Assembly (NCBI GenBank): GCA_965202955.1
Contig: OZ241871.1
Coordinates: 4,588,001-4,652,000, forward strand
Origin: Bin5 sp034422415
GTDB lineage: Bacteria; Chloroflexota; Anaerolineae; Caldilineales; Caldilineaceae
Direction of reading: 5' to 3'
Length of the DNA stretch: 64,000 nucleotides
The notes below the pieces were generated by a model. The model saw only the letters and a program-made list of their open reading frames with translations. It made no database searches and had not been told where the DNA came from. Each line of letters begins with the position of its first letter. The stretch's first letter is position 1. Both the position numbers and the translations under genes were made by a program. Below are positions 26,025 to 35,058 of this stretch, one piece after another.

Positions 26025-27329
26025 CTAGAGTTGCAGGCTCCTAGCGCAATTGGCCTGCCAGCCGCCGAACTCCTTCTCCAAATGGTGGGCGAGAGCGAGC
26101 ACGATGTCTTCACGCCAGGGATGAGAGACAATCTGGACGGCGACAGGAAGGCCGTAACTGTCTTGGGCGACCGGTAAGACCGCGGCTGGGTAGCCCGTGA
26201 GGCTGAATGGGACGGTGTAGTCGAATCGTTGCGTGTCGCGCGTGCCGATCGAAGGAGCGGTGTGGTGGACGGCGGGGCAGAGAATGGCATCGTAATACCG
26301 GATGTACTGGAGTAAATTTGTGCGGAACTGGTCCCAGGTGTGGAGAAGCTCGATCACGTCTTGACCGCGCGTTCCAGCCATGTTGCGCCATCCCCGATCG
26401 AGGTCGCGGGCCCCGCCGACAAGATCCAGCGGCCGATTCTCAACTACCTGGGCGCCAGTACGCGCAAGAGCCTGTGCGGACCGGCCCACCGCGTTCGAGA
26501 CCGAAGACGTAACCAGGGAGGCAGGATCGAAGGCAAAGTATGCGATGGTCAGACCGTCCAGAGGCAACTGTTCGGGGTCGAAGATTGGCATGGCTACGAC
26601 GCCGGCGTCCTGATAATCCGGCCCGTCGATGACGCGCAGGGCAAGAAGAAGGTCCCCGATGCTCCTCGCCGCAGGTCCGGTCTGCGTACGTTGGTCTGTG
26701 AATCCACCGGGCTGGTTATAGACGCCTGTGTTGGCTACACGGCCCTGGGTTGGCTTTAGCGCGGTGATGCCGCAGAAGGCTGCCGGCACGCGCAGGCCGC
26801 CACCGGTATCGCTTCCGAGTCCCAGAGGAGAGCCGCCGGCCGCGATAAGGGCTGCTTCTCCCCCGCTGCTCCCACCCGGTGAACGACTGCGATCGCAGGG
26901 ATTGCGAGTCTGGCCGATTACGGCGTTCTCAGTGTCTTTGCCGCTGCCGGCGGGAGGGCAGTTGGTTTTGGCGAGGAGAATTGCCCCGGCCTCTTTCATG
27001 CGTGAGACGACGGTTGCATCGGCGCGAGCGCTGTGCCTGTTCCGGATGCGCGTGTCCATTCGACTGAGAAGACCCGCCGTTGCGAAGGTGTCTTTGGCGG
27101 TGAAGGGTAGACCGTGCAGGGGACCGAGATCGTCGCCGCCGACCTGCCGTTCGTCTGCCAATTTTGCCTGTTCGAGCGCGTCGTCGGCAACGACTGACAC
27201 GGCGTTCAGCGTCGCGTTGACCAGATTGAGGCGGGTCAAGTGGGCGGCGATCACCTCGTGCGCGGAAAGGTCGCGTGCGCGAATGGCACGGAGCAGTTGG
27301 GTGGCGGAAGCAGAACAGATCTCGTCCAT
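26025..27329 (-). CDS. Amidase-signature family protein with the nucleophile Ser replaced by Gly
   Basis: A 434-aa amidase-signature (AS) protein resembling fatty-acid-amide-hydrolase-like members. The catalytic Lys lies in PFTAKDT and the cis-Ser in GGSSGGEAAL. The segment that normally reads GGS-(I/L)-R reads GGG-L-R (codon 26796-26798, residue 178), so the acyl-forming Ser is Gly. The rest of the signature (GSDTGG, RVPAAFCGI, LKPTQGR) is intact. This would abolish classic Ser-cisSer-Lys hydrolysis. The ATG at 27329 is chosen over an in-frame start 102 nt upstream because the family begins there and a promoter (TTGCCA, 18 nt, TACGAT) ends seven bases before it. Confidence 0.85.
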   Translation of the reverse strand: MDEICSASATQLLRAIRARDLSAHEVIAAHLTRLNLVNATLNAVSVVADDALEQAKLADERQVGGDDLGPLHGLPFTAKDTFATAGLLSRMDTRIRNRHSARADATVVSRMKEAGAILLAKTNCPPAGSGKDTENAVIGQTRNPCDRSRSPGGSSGGEAALIAAGGSPLGLGSDTGGGLRVPAAFCGITALKPTQGRVANTGVYNQPGGFTDQRTQTGPAARSIGDLLLALRVIDGPDYQDAGVVAMPIFDPEQLPLDGLTIAYFAFDPASLVTSSVSNAVGRSAQALARTGAQVVENRPLDLVGGARDLDRGWRNMAGTRGQDVIELLHTWDQFRTNLLQYIRYYDAILCPAVHHTAPSIGTRDTQRFDYTVPFSLTGYPAAVLPVAQDSYGLPVAVQIVSHPWREDIVLALAHHLEKEFGGWQANCARSLQL

Positions 27330-27699
27330 CGACGATATCGTACCGCAGGTGGACGGGCTGTGGCAACGTAGTCTCTTTGTCAGGGAATCGTCCTGTTTTC
27401 GGCGTTTGCTTTGCCCATTCCCGGTACACACTGCACAAAGAAGCTTCTTGCGCGCAAAGGTAAGAATGAGTATCCTTTAGGTGGAAAGGGACGGCCTGGT
27501 CCGTGCCGGACCCAGGTAATGCCGCCCTCTACCAGTTCCATTCTGTCTTTCCCTGCATCCGTTTGCAGCCGAAGCAAATTAGTGGGCCCAACGCAGTTGA
27601 CTCCAGGTCGGTATCGTGGGGGCATGTCGATAGACAGGCAGCCAACGAGCCAAAGCATAGATCTCGTGCGTGCGGTTCGCGGGTGCAAAGGAGGTCGTA
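27330..27699. other. Intergenic region with a promoter and a stable hairpin
   Basis: A 370-nt gap between divergent genes. It holds the amidase promoter and, at about 27492-27524, a hairpin with a CGGC/GCCG outer stem, a CTGG-TCC/GGA-CCAG inner stem and a five-base loop. The hairpin would lie in the leader of the cytidylate-kinase-like gene. I recognise no known riboswitch class in it and no gene. Confidence 0.45.
27337..27366 (-). promoter_or_regulatory. Putative leaderless promoter of the amidase gene
   Basis: On the minus strand, TTGCCA (27361-27366), 18 nt, TACGAT (27337-27342), then 7 nt to the ATG at 27329. The -35 matches consensus at five of six positions. The spacing to the start codon implies a leaderless message. 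Confidence 0.5.
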
Positions 27700-28323
27700 A
27701 TGGCGGTCGTTACCATCTCGCGTGAACTAGGCTCTCGCGGCACGCGCATTGCCGAGGCAGTAGGGGCTGCGCTTGGCGCGCCATGCATTGACAAGGAGGT
27801 CCTGGCCGAGATGGCCAGGCAAGCGGGCGTGGAAGTCGAATTAATCGTTGAGGCCGAGGAAAAGCTGATGGCGCGCGCCGGCGTTGTCAGCCAGGAGATG
27901 CGATCCCTTTTCTCAGCCGACCCCAGCCGGCGGGCCCGCCCCATGGATCAGGAGACGTATGTTGCGCAGATGGCGAACGCCATTCGCTCGCTAGCTGAGC
28001 GAGGGTCGGCCGTTTTCATTGGACGCGGCTCTCAACTGATTCTGGAGGAGCACCTTTCAGCGCTGCACGTGCACCTCTTCGCCTCGCCAGAACTGCGCGC
28101 CAGGCGCATTCAGCGACGAAGGGGAATGGCCGATATCGAGACAGCTCGGCGTATCATCAACCTAGCGGACGAGCAGCGACGTAACTGGTACCAGCGGTTT
28201 TTCGCCAGCGCTGACTGGAAAAACAGCCGCCACTATCAACTGATGCTGGACACTGGCCGCATACCTGAAGATACAGCGGTGGCGCTTATCGTTGATGCCG
28301 CAAAAACCGCGCCGCCCGATTGA
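27700..28323 (+). CDS. Cytidylate-kinase-like family protein
   Basis: A 207-aa P-loop kinase of the cytidylate_kin_2 group. The N-terminus VVTISRELGSRGTRIAEAV holds the glycine-rich nucleotide loop, followed by IDKEVLAEMA; an RGSQLIL segment and the lid region RARRIQRRRG with DEQRRNWYQRFF are conserved. The natural substrate is uncertain (CMP/dCMP or another small molecule). The start at 27700 is chosen because AAGGAGG lies five bases upstream; the in-frame ATG at 27670 lacks one. The stop lies 11 nt before the SH3b-TNase lipoprotein gene, so the two are likely co-transcribed. Confidence 0.82.
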   Translation: MAVVTISRELGSRGTRIAEAVGAALGAPCIDKEVLAEMARQAGVEVELIVEAEEKLMARAGVVSQEMRSLFSADPSRRARPMDQETYVAQMANAIRSLAERGSAVFIGRGSQLILEEHLSALHVHLFASPELRARRIQRRRGMADIETARRIINLADEQRRNWYQRFFASADWKNSRHYQLMLDTGRIPEDTAVALIVDAAKTAPPD

Positions 28324-28334
28324 GGGGTGCTGAC

Positions 28335-30098
28335 ATGACTCTGCGAGAGCATGAACCGCGGCGGCCTCCTTGGCCGCACGCATTCGAGACGCGTGGAGAA
28401 GCCGTAATAGGGATCCGCATTCTCCGGCGGGTAATGCTGCTGGTTCTCCTGCTGACTGCCATAGGATTGAACGCTTGCGGTGGGGACGGCGAAGAAGAGG
28501 CCGCCGCTGTGTCGACCTCCACTCCCGTACCCGAAGCCACGCCGCCGCCTGCCACGCCCGTCCAGCCAACGGAGACGGCAACTGTCGCCGCTTTACCGAC
28601 GGAAACTGCTTCGCCAACGGCAACCCTTGAACTCGCCCCGACTGCCACACCGTCAATTTTGGCTGAACCCGTCGTTAACGAGGGCCGGCTGACGGTTCAC
28701 GGCGACATGAACGTGCGTGAAGGCCCGGGAACAGAGTACGAGATCGTAGGGGGCGCGAGGCTTGGGCAGGAGTTTCCCATCACCGGCAAGAACGCAGCCG
28801 GCGACTGGTGGCAGATCGATCTGGGGGGACAGATAGGGTGGATATTTGCTCCGTTTGTTACCGCGGTCGATGCCGAAAACGTGCCGGTGGTTGATGGCGG
28901 CGAAATGGCGATGATGGAGAAAAAGGCCCTTGTAACCATCAACGGCGATATGAATGTACGGGCAGGGCCGGGCACGAACTACGCGATCGTCGGACCGGCC
29001 ACATATGGGCAGGAGTATGCCGTCACCGGAAAGAGCGAGGATGGGGAATGGTGGCGAATCGACTATGACGATCAATCAGGATGGATCTTCGCGCCGTTTG
29101 TGGAGGCAGCCAACACGGAAGGTGTGGCAGTTGTGGATAGCGGCGAGATTGCAGCGCAAGAGAACGCTGTGGTGACGGTGAACGGGGATATGAACGTGCG
29201 GGCAGGTCCGGGAACTGAATATGACAATGTCGGCGCCGCGACGATTGGGCAGGAGTTTCCAATTACCGGAAAGAATGCGGCAGGCGATTGGTGGGAGATA
29301 AACTACAACGGGCAGACAGCATGGATTTACGCTCCGTTTGTGACGGCAACTAACGCTGACAACGTGCCGGTCGTTGGTGTCGGTGAGATGGCGGGGACCG
29401 ATGGGGCCGTTTTAGCGGTCCACGGGGATATGAACGTACGGGCAGGGCCGGACACGGAGAGCGCCAGAATTGGCGGCGCCACCGAAGGCGAGCAGTATCA
29501 GGTCACCGGAAAGGACGGGACCGGAAACTGGTGGAGGATCGATTACGACGGACAGACTGGATGGATCTATGCTCCGTTTGTGACCGTAACCGGCGGGGAA
29601 AACGTGCCGGTCGTATCCGAAGAGTCCGCCGCGCCGGCGGAGCCGGAGCAAGAGGCCGCCCCCGTCGAAACTCCAGGGGAGCAAGCGGTCATCTTCAACA
29701 TTGTAGACGGCGATACAGTTGATGTGCGCTACGCAAATGGTATCGAGGAAAGGATTCATCTTCTGGACGCCGATGCACCCGAATTCGACGATGTTGTCGA
29801 ATGTTTCGGGGCTCAGGCGTCGCTGTTTGCGAATCTGTTCAACAGCGCAACGGTCAGCGTCGAGAGCGGAGGAAGGGACGAGCTTGGCAGGCTGCTGGCC
29901 TATATCTGGCTGGAGGACGGCAGGCTGTTTAACGAAGTGTTGACCAGGGAGGGGTACGCCAGGTTCAACGCCTCGGGGAATCCCGGCATCTATGCAGCGC
30001 GAATTCAGGCGGCCAGCGAGTTGGCTAAGAGCGAGGGCTCCGGACTGTGGTCACAGTGTCCGGTAGAGGCAGTCCCCACGCCGACGCCGGCCGGATAG
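28335..30098 (+). CDS. Lipoprotein with four SH3b domains and a C-terminal thermonuclease domain
   Basis: A 587-aa exported protein. A hydrophobic helix ends in the lipobox LNAC, so it is probably a surface lipoprotein. A Thr/Pro/Ala linker is followed by four bacterial SH3 repeats at about 80-residue spacing (near residues 120, 200, 280 and 360), each with a GDMNVRxGP motif, ITGK, a WW pair and an APFV end. A staphylococcal-nuclease-like domain occupies about 450-580: VDGDTVDVRY, the Arg of ERIHLLD, the Glu of ADAPEFDD and the Arg of DELGRLLAYIW correspond to the catalytic triad. Likely a cell-surface nuclease held to glycans by its SH3b domains. The start follows GAGGGG by seven bases. Confidence 0.87.
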   Translation: MTLREHEPRRPPWPHAFETRGEAVIGIRILRRVMLLVLLLTAIGLNACGGDGEEEAAAVSTSTPVPEATPPPATPVQPTETATVAALPTETASPTATLELAPTATPSILAEPVVNEGRLTVHGDMNVREGPGTEYEIVGGARLGQEFPITGKNAAGDWWQIDLGGQIGWIFAPFVTAVDAENVPVVDGGEMAMMEKKALVTINGDMNVRAGPGTNYAIVGPATYGQEYAVTGKSEDGEWWRIDYDDQSGWIFAPFVEAANTEGVAVVDSGEIAAQENAVVTVNGDMNVRAGPGTEYDNVGAATIGQEFPITGKNAAGDWWEINYNGQTAWIYAPFVTATNADNVPVVGVGEMAGTDGAVLAVHGDMNVRAGPDTESARIGGATEGEQYQVTGKDGTGNWWRIDYDGQTGWIYAPFVTVTGGENVPVVSEESAAPAEPEQEAAPVETPGEQAVIFNIVDGDTVDVRYANGIEERIHLLDADAPEFDDVVECFGAQASLFANLFNSATVSVESGGRDELGRLLAYIWLEDGRLFNEVLTREGYARFNASGNPGIYAARIQAASELAKSEGSGLWSQCPVEAVPTPTPAG

Positions 30099-30157
30099 GC
30101 AAACGGCAGAACGTCCAAACGCCGGTTTTCTGCACTGGATTTTTAGCCGGCGACCGT

Positions 30158-31723
30158 TCACACTTTGAAGCGCAAGGACCGACCCGGCAGTTCCGGGCCT
30201 TCGATTCCCACCGCCGCACCGTTTTGAATGATTGGTATGCCGTTGACGAGGACATCGCCAACGCCGGTCGACGGCCGGTGCGGTTCGTCAAACGTGGCGT
30301 GATCCTGGACGGTAACGGGATCGAAAATGACCAGGTCGGCGTAGAATCCCTCTGCCACCCGGCCACGTTCCTTCAGGCCGAAGCGGGAAGCGGCTGCGCC
30401 GCTCAGCTTCCAGACGGCATCCTCGAGGGAAAACAACCCTTTTCTCACACACGATCCCAAAATACGGGCCGCAGAGCCATACTGGCGCGGATGTACCACC
30501 CCGCCCTCGTGGTAGACGCCGTCAGAGCCCATCATGTACTTTTCGTGAGCGAGGAAAGGCTCGACGAAGCGGTCTTCCCCGTGGAAAAAGACGAGCAGAA
30601 CGGCAAGATTCTCCTCGATGAGCAGATCGCATAGGGCGTCAACGGGCGCTTTGCCGACTTCGGCGACATAGTGACCCAACGTCTTGCCCTGGTAGCAGCC
30701 GTTCTCCTTGCTCGGCAACCAGGCGATCTTGACGGCATTCAGATCGGAGGCGTGCACCGGCAGACTGCGTTCGATATGGGCGCGCATTTCAGGATCGTGC
30801 AGCTTCGGCAGCGCGGCGAAGGGGCCGTCGCGCCAGATCTGGTATGGTAGCAGGTAGTTGAGCAGAGTGGAACCGGCCAGGTACGGGTAGACGTCGAAGG
30901 TGAAGTCGACTTCGTGCACGGCTACCTGGTCAACGTAGTTGAGAATGGCCTCGGCCTCGGCTTCGGTCGGCGCTTTGAGGTGGGAGATGTGGACGGGCAC
31001 GCCGCCGCGCCGGCCGATTTCGACCGCCTCTCGCAGTGCGGGCAGGATCCCCGTTTTGTAGCGCATGTGAGTGACATAGGGCGCTTGGGCCGCGGCCATG
31101 GGCCGGCAGGCGGTCACGAGTTCGGCGGTGGCGGCGAAACACTGGGCGGCATAGTCGATGCCGGTGGATAGCCCGCACGCTCCTTCCTCCATGCACTGCT
31201 CTACCTGCTTCTCGATCAATTGCATCTGCAGGTCGTCGGGCGCGTCCGAATCCCAGCCGCAGATGAGAGTGCGCACGTTGGCGTAGGGGATTTGGGCGAT
31301 GACGTTCTGGACGTTGCGGCGGTCAAGGAGGGCCATGTAGTCGGCCAGGCTTTCCCAGCCGCTGTAGTCCTCCATCCGCAGGGCGTTGAGGCCGCGCAGG
31401 TAGTAGATCCACTCGCGGGCGGTCTGTTGGCTGACCGGAACATAGGAGATGCCGTCGGCCATGATGACTTCGGTGGTGAAGCCCTGGCTCGTCTTGCTGA
31501 AAAGGTGTGGCGTTTTGAGCAGCCAGCCATCGGAGTGGTTGTGGGCGTCGACGAAGCCGGGGGCGACCACTCTTCCGGCGGCGTCGATGACCTGAGACGC
31601 GCTGGAAGCACCAAGGTCGCCAAGGGCGGTGACCCTGTCGCCGTTGATGCCGACGTCGGCGCGGCGCCGAGGGGCGCGGGAACCGTCGATGATGTCGCCG
31701 TTGCGAATTACGATGTCGAACAT
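30158..31723 (-). CDS. N-acyl-D-amino-acid deacylase-like amidohydrolase
   Basis: Metal-dependent amidohydrolase (521 aa) of the D-aminoacylase group. The chosen ATG (31723) follows AAGGG and begins the family's MFDIVIRNGDIIDG. Metal-site motifs are DAHNHSDG, THMRYK, HISHLK and SDGVYHEG. The Cys that bridges metals in characterised D-aminoacylases (GNCG) appears as ADG, so an Asp replaces it. The C-terminal composite beta-sandwich (YADLVIFDPVTVQD) is intact. Substrate could be an N-acyl-amino acid or a related amide. The CN-hydrolase gene lies upstream on the same strand (112-nt gap), suggesting a joint role in nitrogen-compound catabolism. Confidence 0.82.
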   Translation of the reverse strand: MFDIVIRNGDIIDGSRAPRRRADVGINGDRVTALGDLGASSASQVIDAAGRVVAPGFVDAHNHSDGWLLKTPHLFSKTSQGFTTEVIMADGISYVPVSQQTAREWIYYLRGLNALRMEDYSGWESLADYMALLDRRNVQNVIAQIPYANVRTLICGWDSDAPDDLQMQLIEKQVEQCMEEGACGLSTGIDYAAQCFAATAELVTACRPMAAAQAPYVTHMRYKTGILPALREAVEIGRRGGVPVHISHLKAPTEAEAEAILNYVDQVAVHEVDFTFDVYPYLAGSTLLNYLLPYQIWRDGPFAALPKLHDPEMRAHIERSLPVHASDLNAVKIAWLPSKENGCYQGKTLGHYVAEVGKAPVDALCDLLIEENLAVLLVFFHGEDRFVEPFLAHEKYMMGSDGVYHEGGVVHPRQYGSAARILGSCVRKGLFSLEDAVWKLSGAAASRFGLKERGRVAEGFYADLVIFDPVTVQDHATFDEPHRPSTGVGDVLVNGIPIIQNGAAVGIEGPELPGRSLRFKV

Positions 31724-31835
31724 GAATGGACCCTTCTGGGTTTTCCGCCGGAAGATTCCCGCGCCGGGCACATCTCTCTCGGGCGCGCAGGCTTCAATGG
31801 TGGAAGTGCAACTGCTTCCATAGTATGGGCGAAAT

Positions 31836-32675
31836 CTAGCCGCCGGCCGACTGACCGACTCTCTCGAGTGTCGTCTGGTAGCGGCGCTCCATCTCGGGCG
31901 ATTGCGCCTCCAGGTAGTCCCGCTCGGCCTTGCGCGCTGCGTCCTCGCCAGGCGCGACCGGCACGTCGACGACCCCGTGGGTAATCTGGTCGTTGCCCCA
32001 TTGGTAGACGCAGATTTCACCCTTGGAGATAATCAAGTTCATGCCGACGTTTGCTTCGACGATGGGGACGCCGTTTTCGCGCGCCCTGGCAAGAACGGCC
32101 TGATTCTGGGATTTGGACTTGCTGCCATAGGAGGGGATGAGAATGATTTGGGCGCCGTCGAGCACGAGGGCGCGCACGATGTGCGGATTCCAGCGGTCGT
32201 TGCAGATGACAAATCCGGCGCGGCCGATCGGGGTGTCGAAGGCGCGCAGACGGGAGCCGACGCGGTTGAAGCGCCAGGAATGATGTGTTCCCTCAGCCAG
32301 CTGAACTTTGTGATATTTGCCGCAGATTTCGCCCTGCTGGTCGAGGAAGAGCGCGCAGTTATAGGCCTCGTCGCCGATGCGCTCGGCGAAGCCGAATGCG
32401 AGACAGGTCTTGAGAGAGCGCGCCAGCTTCTGGAAGCGGCGGATGTAGGGGCCGTCGATCGGTTCTGCCACCTCCAGCATGGCATCCGGTTGCGCCCTGC
32501 CTTCGACGATTTCCATGACGACATAGCCCTCGAGCGCGCCCTCGGTCGTCAGGATCAGGCGGGGACCGCCCTGCGCGGCGCGGACGAAGAGCTCCTCCAT
32601 GCGGTCGGCGTTGGCTGCCTTGTCCCACTTTGTCGGGCGGAAGGAGATCGCGGCGACTTCTACTGATTCATACAT
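31836..32675 (-). CDS. Carbon-nitrogen hydrolase (nitrilase superfamily)
   Basis: A 279-aa hydrolase with the Glu-Lys-Cys triad: Glu in LTTEGALEGY, Lys in GKYHKVQL and Cys in VICNDRWNP. The GKYHK and Cys-segment arrangement fits omega-amidase/carbamoylase-like branches, which cleave amides or carbamoyl groups rather than nitriles. It probably forms an operon with the deacylase-like amidohydrolase downstream and the propeller/PhyH genes upstream, all on the minus strand. Substrate unknown. Confidence 0.85.
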   Translation of the reverse strand: MYESVEVAAISFRPTKWDKAANADRMEELFVRAAQGGPRLILTTEGALEGYVVMEIVEGRAQPDAMLEVAEPIDGPYIRRFQKLARSLKTCLAFGFAERIGDEAYNCALFLDQQGEICGKYHKVQLAEGTHHSWRFNRVGSRLRAFDTPIGRAGFVICNDRWNPHIVRALVLDGAQIILIPSYGSKSKSQNQAVLARARENGVPIVEANVGMNLIISKGEICVYQWGNDQITHGVVDVPVAPGEDAARKAERDYLEAQSPEMERRYQTTLERVGQSAGG

Positions 32676-32729
32676 GGCAATTCCAGTGCGTTTGACAGTG
32701 CAGCTAACCGCGAGATATTCGCTCCCGGA

Positions 32730-34193
32730 TTAGCTGGCTTCCGCGGTCAGGTAGGCGGCGTAGAGTTTGATGTCCTCGGCGCGAAGGCCGCTGAAACTGA
32801 GGCGCAGGCGGATGGGGCCGTCTTCGTGCTGAATTGTATCCCCTCCCTGCCAGCTGAACGGCTGGCCGAGGCCGGACTCGGTCGGTGCAATGCAATCGGA
32901 TTGGGAGAATCCTGGCAGCGGTTCCAGCTGCTCGCTCAGCATCTCCGCAGATACGGCGCTGTGCTCGCTGAGACCGTCGATGTTGAGCACGAGTTTTGCC
33001 GGTTTGCCGTCCAGGTCGATGGGGGCAGATACGACGTGGGCGTCCTGTCCTGGCCGCAGGCGCGCCCCTGTAAAGGGCTGCAAATAGCCGAGGCGGTCGC
33101 GCGGCCAGCTGGCGACGCGCACGCCGTCGCTGCTCTGCTCGGGCCAGGGCGCATACCAGAATAGCGTCTCATCGCCGACCTGTTCGAATCCCTGCCCCTG
33201 GATTAAGGCAGGATAGTTGACCAGCGCGTTGCCGTGGGGAAGCTCCTGCCAGCCGTCCTCGGCCGCGGAGACGATTGGGTAGTCGGCGACCGGCTCGCGG
33301 TAATGGAGGGCGTCGTTGCTGACGGCGAGGCCGAGGTCCATGGTGACGAGACGGCGGTCGTTGGAGGGGTGGCCGTTCCACATACCGTAGAAGCCGATGA
33401 TAACGTTGCCGCGATTCCAGAGGCCGGCGCCGAGGTGAATCTGCTCCCCTGTGCTGCCGCCAGCGACGGCAGGGCGGGGGGTGACATTCGAGCGGCGCAT
33501 GCCCAAGCAGGAGGCCTGCGACCAGTGTTCGAAGTCGTATGAGAGGTATGTGACCAACTGGCGGACCCCCCCGGCATGCGTGCCGCCCTGCCCGCAGACA
33601 TAGTAGCAGCCGTTGTGAATCGTGCCGCCGGCCATCTCCAGCCAGGAGCCGACCGGGTTGTTGTCAGATTCGCGCCAGATGAGGCCGTTGGGACTGTAGG
33701 CGGCGGCGAAACGGTTTTCATATTTACGCGACTGAAACAGCATCTTGAAGAGGCGGCTGGGATCGGGGTCGTCCGGGTCGTAGTAGACGACGCAGCTCTG
33801 GACGTGGTGTTTGCCCTGGTTGAGGTCGACGAGATTGTTGCGGCGGTTGCCGTTGTACTCTACGAGTCCCAACTGCGGCTTGTGCCACTTGTAGCCGTCT
33901 TTGCTTGTGGCGAAGCAGACGCGCTCGAACCACCCGGGCTCGTCGCCCTGGCCGAGATACCACATCAGGAGGATGTCGTCGACGCGCAGTACTGTGCCGT
34001 AGTAGACGACGCGCTCGCTGTCGGGTGCGCCCTCCTCGCCCAGCGGGACGACGATTTGGGTGCGTCCGCAGGGCGTGTGGTGGCCGTTGAGGTGGAGCTC
34101 GACGCCGCACTGAAGCGGGAGGCTGTGATCGTCGAAGGGGAAGAGGACGATTTCGTCCAGCTGCTGGCGCGGTCCGCCGTTGTGAATGATCAT
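32730..34193 (-). CDS. Five-bladed propeller glycosidase-like protein, paralogue 1
   Basis: A 487-aa protein with repeats typical of the GH32/43/62/68-type propeller: FATSKDGYKWHKPQLGLVEY, AAYSPNGLIWRES, LVTYLSYDFEHWSQ, VSNDALHYREPV. Each has the SxDGxxW blade motif found in glycosidases of this fold. A C-terminal jelly-roll-like region of about 100 residues follows. No signal peptide is seen, so it may act inside the cell. It is paralogous to the protein at 35134-36684 (both contain a PxLGLVE-(Y/F) motif followed by RNN). The start follows GGAG by six bases. Exact activity cannot be assigned. Confidence 0.7.
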   Translation of the reverse strand: MIIHNGGPRQQLDEIVLFPFDDHSLPLQCGVELHLNGHHTPCGRTQIVVPLGEEGAPDSERVVYYGTVLRVDDILLMWYLGQGDEPGWFERVCFATSKDGYKWHKPQLGLVEYNGNRRNNLVDLNQGKHHVQSCVVYYDPDDPDPSRLFKMLFQSRKYENRFAAAYSPNGLIWRESDNNPVGSWLEMAGGTIHNGCYYVCGQGGTHAGGVRQLVTYLSYDFEHWSQASCLGMRRSNVTPRPAVAGGSTGEQIHLGAGLWNRGNVIIGFYGMWNGHPSNDRRLVTMDLGLAVSNDALHYREPVADYPIVSAAEDGWQELPHGNALVNYPALIQGQGFEQVGDETLFWYAPWPEQSSDGVRVASWPRDRLGYLQPFTGARLRPGQDAHVVSAPIDLDGKPAKLVLNIDGLSEHSAVSAEMLSEQLEPLPGFSQSDCIAPTESGLGQPFSWQGGDTIQHEDGPIRLRLSFSGLRAEDIKLYAAYLTAEAS

Positions 34194-34257
34194 CTGTAAC
34201 TCCGGAGCGTTTCGGTTTCGCCATGGCCCTCAGCAGGGGGCCGCGGCGCGCAGCCGC

Positions 34258-35058
34258 TCAGGCCAGCTCAGGTTGCATGGCGCCGGCGCCGAACATGATG
34301 TTGAACTGCTGCCCGTTGGAGGCGACGGTAGCGGCGTCCATGTAACAGGCGCTGAAGGCGCGGCGCGGAATGTCGGTATTGTTGATCTCGGAGCTGTGCG
34401 GCAGGTGGTTGTGGAGGAGGACGGATTCGCCGGCCTCCATCTCCAGGTAGACAGTTTCGGCGTGGCGTGTCAGCTCCTCGGCCTGTTCCGGCTCCATGAA
34501 GCCGGAAGGGTTGGACGGATTGATGAGCGTGTGGTGGGCGCCGGGCAGGATCTGGACGCAGCCGTTCTCAATGGTCGCGGGATCGAGGGCGGTCCAGATG
34601 GTGATGAGCGGATCGCGGTCGAGGTAGCTCCAGCGGTCCTGGTGCCAGATCAGGGGCGTGCCTTCGCGGGCCGGTTTGTTCATGAACATGGCGCGGTAGC
34701 AGGCGACAGGCGTCGTCTCACCGTAGACGCGGGCGCAGATGTGGCGGAACAGCGGCTTCTGCATGTAGGCCAGGAAGTGGGGATCGTATTCGAGGTCCTG
34801 GATTTTTCGGTAGCTGAGGGTTTCGCCCTTGTGGCCTTTGGTCTGGGGGCCGGGCTTGCCGGTGCCGGGTTCGCGGTCGAGCTGCATGGCGATGCGGCTG
34901 TAGTCGAGCGGGGCGCGGCCGAGCATGATGTCGTCCATGCGCTGCTGGAGGACGGCGAGTTCCTCGTCGCTCGCTACTTTGCCCAGGCGCAGATAGCCCT
35001 GGGTCTCATATCGGCGCCATTGTTCATCGGTCATTGTATCGGTCATTGTATCGGTCAT
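34258..35058 (-). CDS. Phytanoyl-CoA-dioxygenase-like Fe(II)/2-oxoglutarate oxygenase
   Basis: A 266-aa PhyH-family oxygenase, expected to hydroxylate a small substrate using Fe(II), O2 and 2-oxoglutarate. Iron ligands are His139 and Asp141 in WHQD and the distal His of HNHLPHSS; the 2-oxoglutarate Arg is in RRAFSACYM. Three in-frame start codons (35058, 35046, 35034) arise from a 12-nt tandem repeat. The first is chosen because GGGAG lies six bases before it. It sits between two paralogous propeller proteins, so the three probably act on one substrate, possibly a glycoside or its aglycone (inference). Confidence 0.85.
   Translation of the reverse strand: MTDTMTDTMTDEQWRRYETQGYLRLGKVASDEELAVLQQRMDDIMLGRAPLDYSRIAMQLDREPGTGKPGPQTKGHKGETLSYRKIQDLEYDPHFLAYMQKPLFRHICARVYGETTPVACYRAMFMNKPAREGTPLIWHQDRWSYLDRDPLITIWTALDPATIENGCVQILPGAHHTLINPSNPSGFMEPEQAEELTRHAETVYLEMEAGESVLLHNHLPHSSEINNTDIPRRAFSACYMDAATVASNGQQFNIMFGAGAMQPELA

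Noticed and set aside
33182..33190. GTTCGAATC resembling a tRNA T-loop
   Set aside because: It lies inside the coding sequence of a propeller protein and no acceptor, D or anticodon stems can be formed around it.
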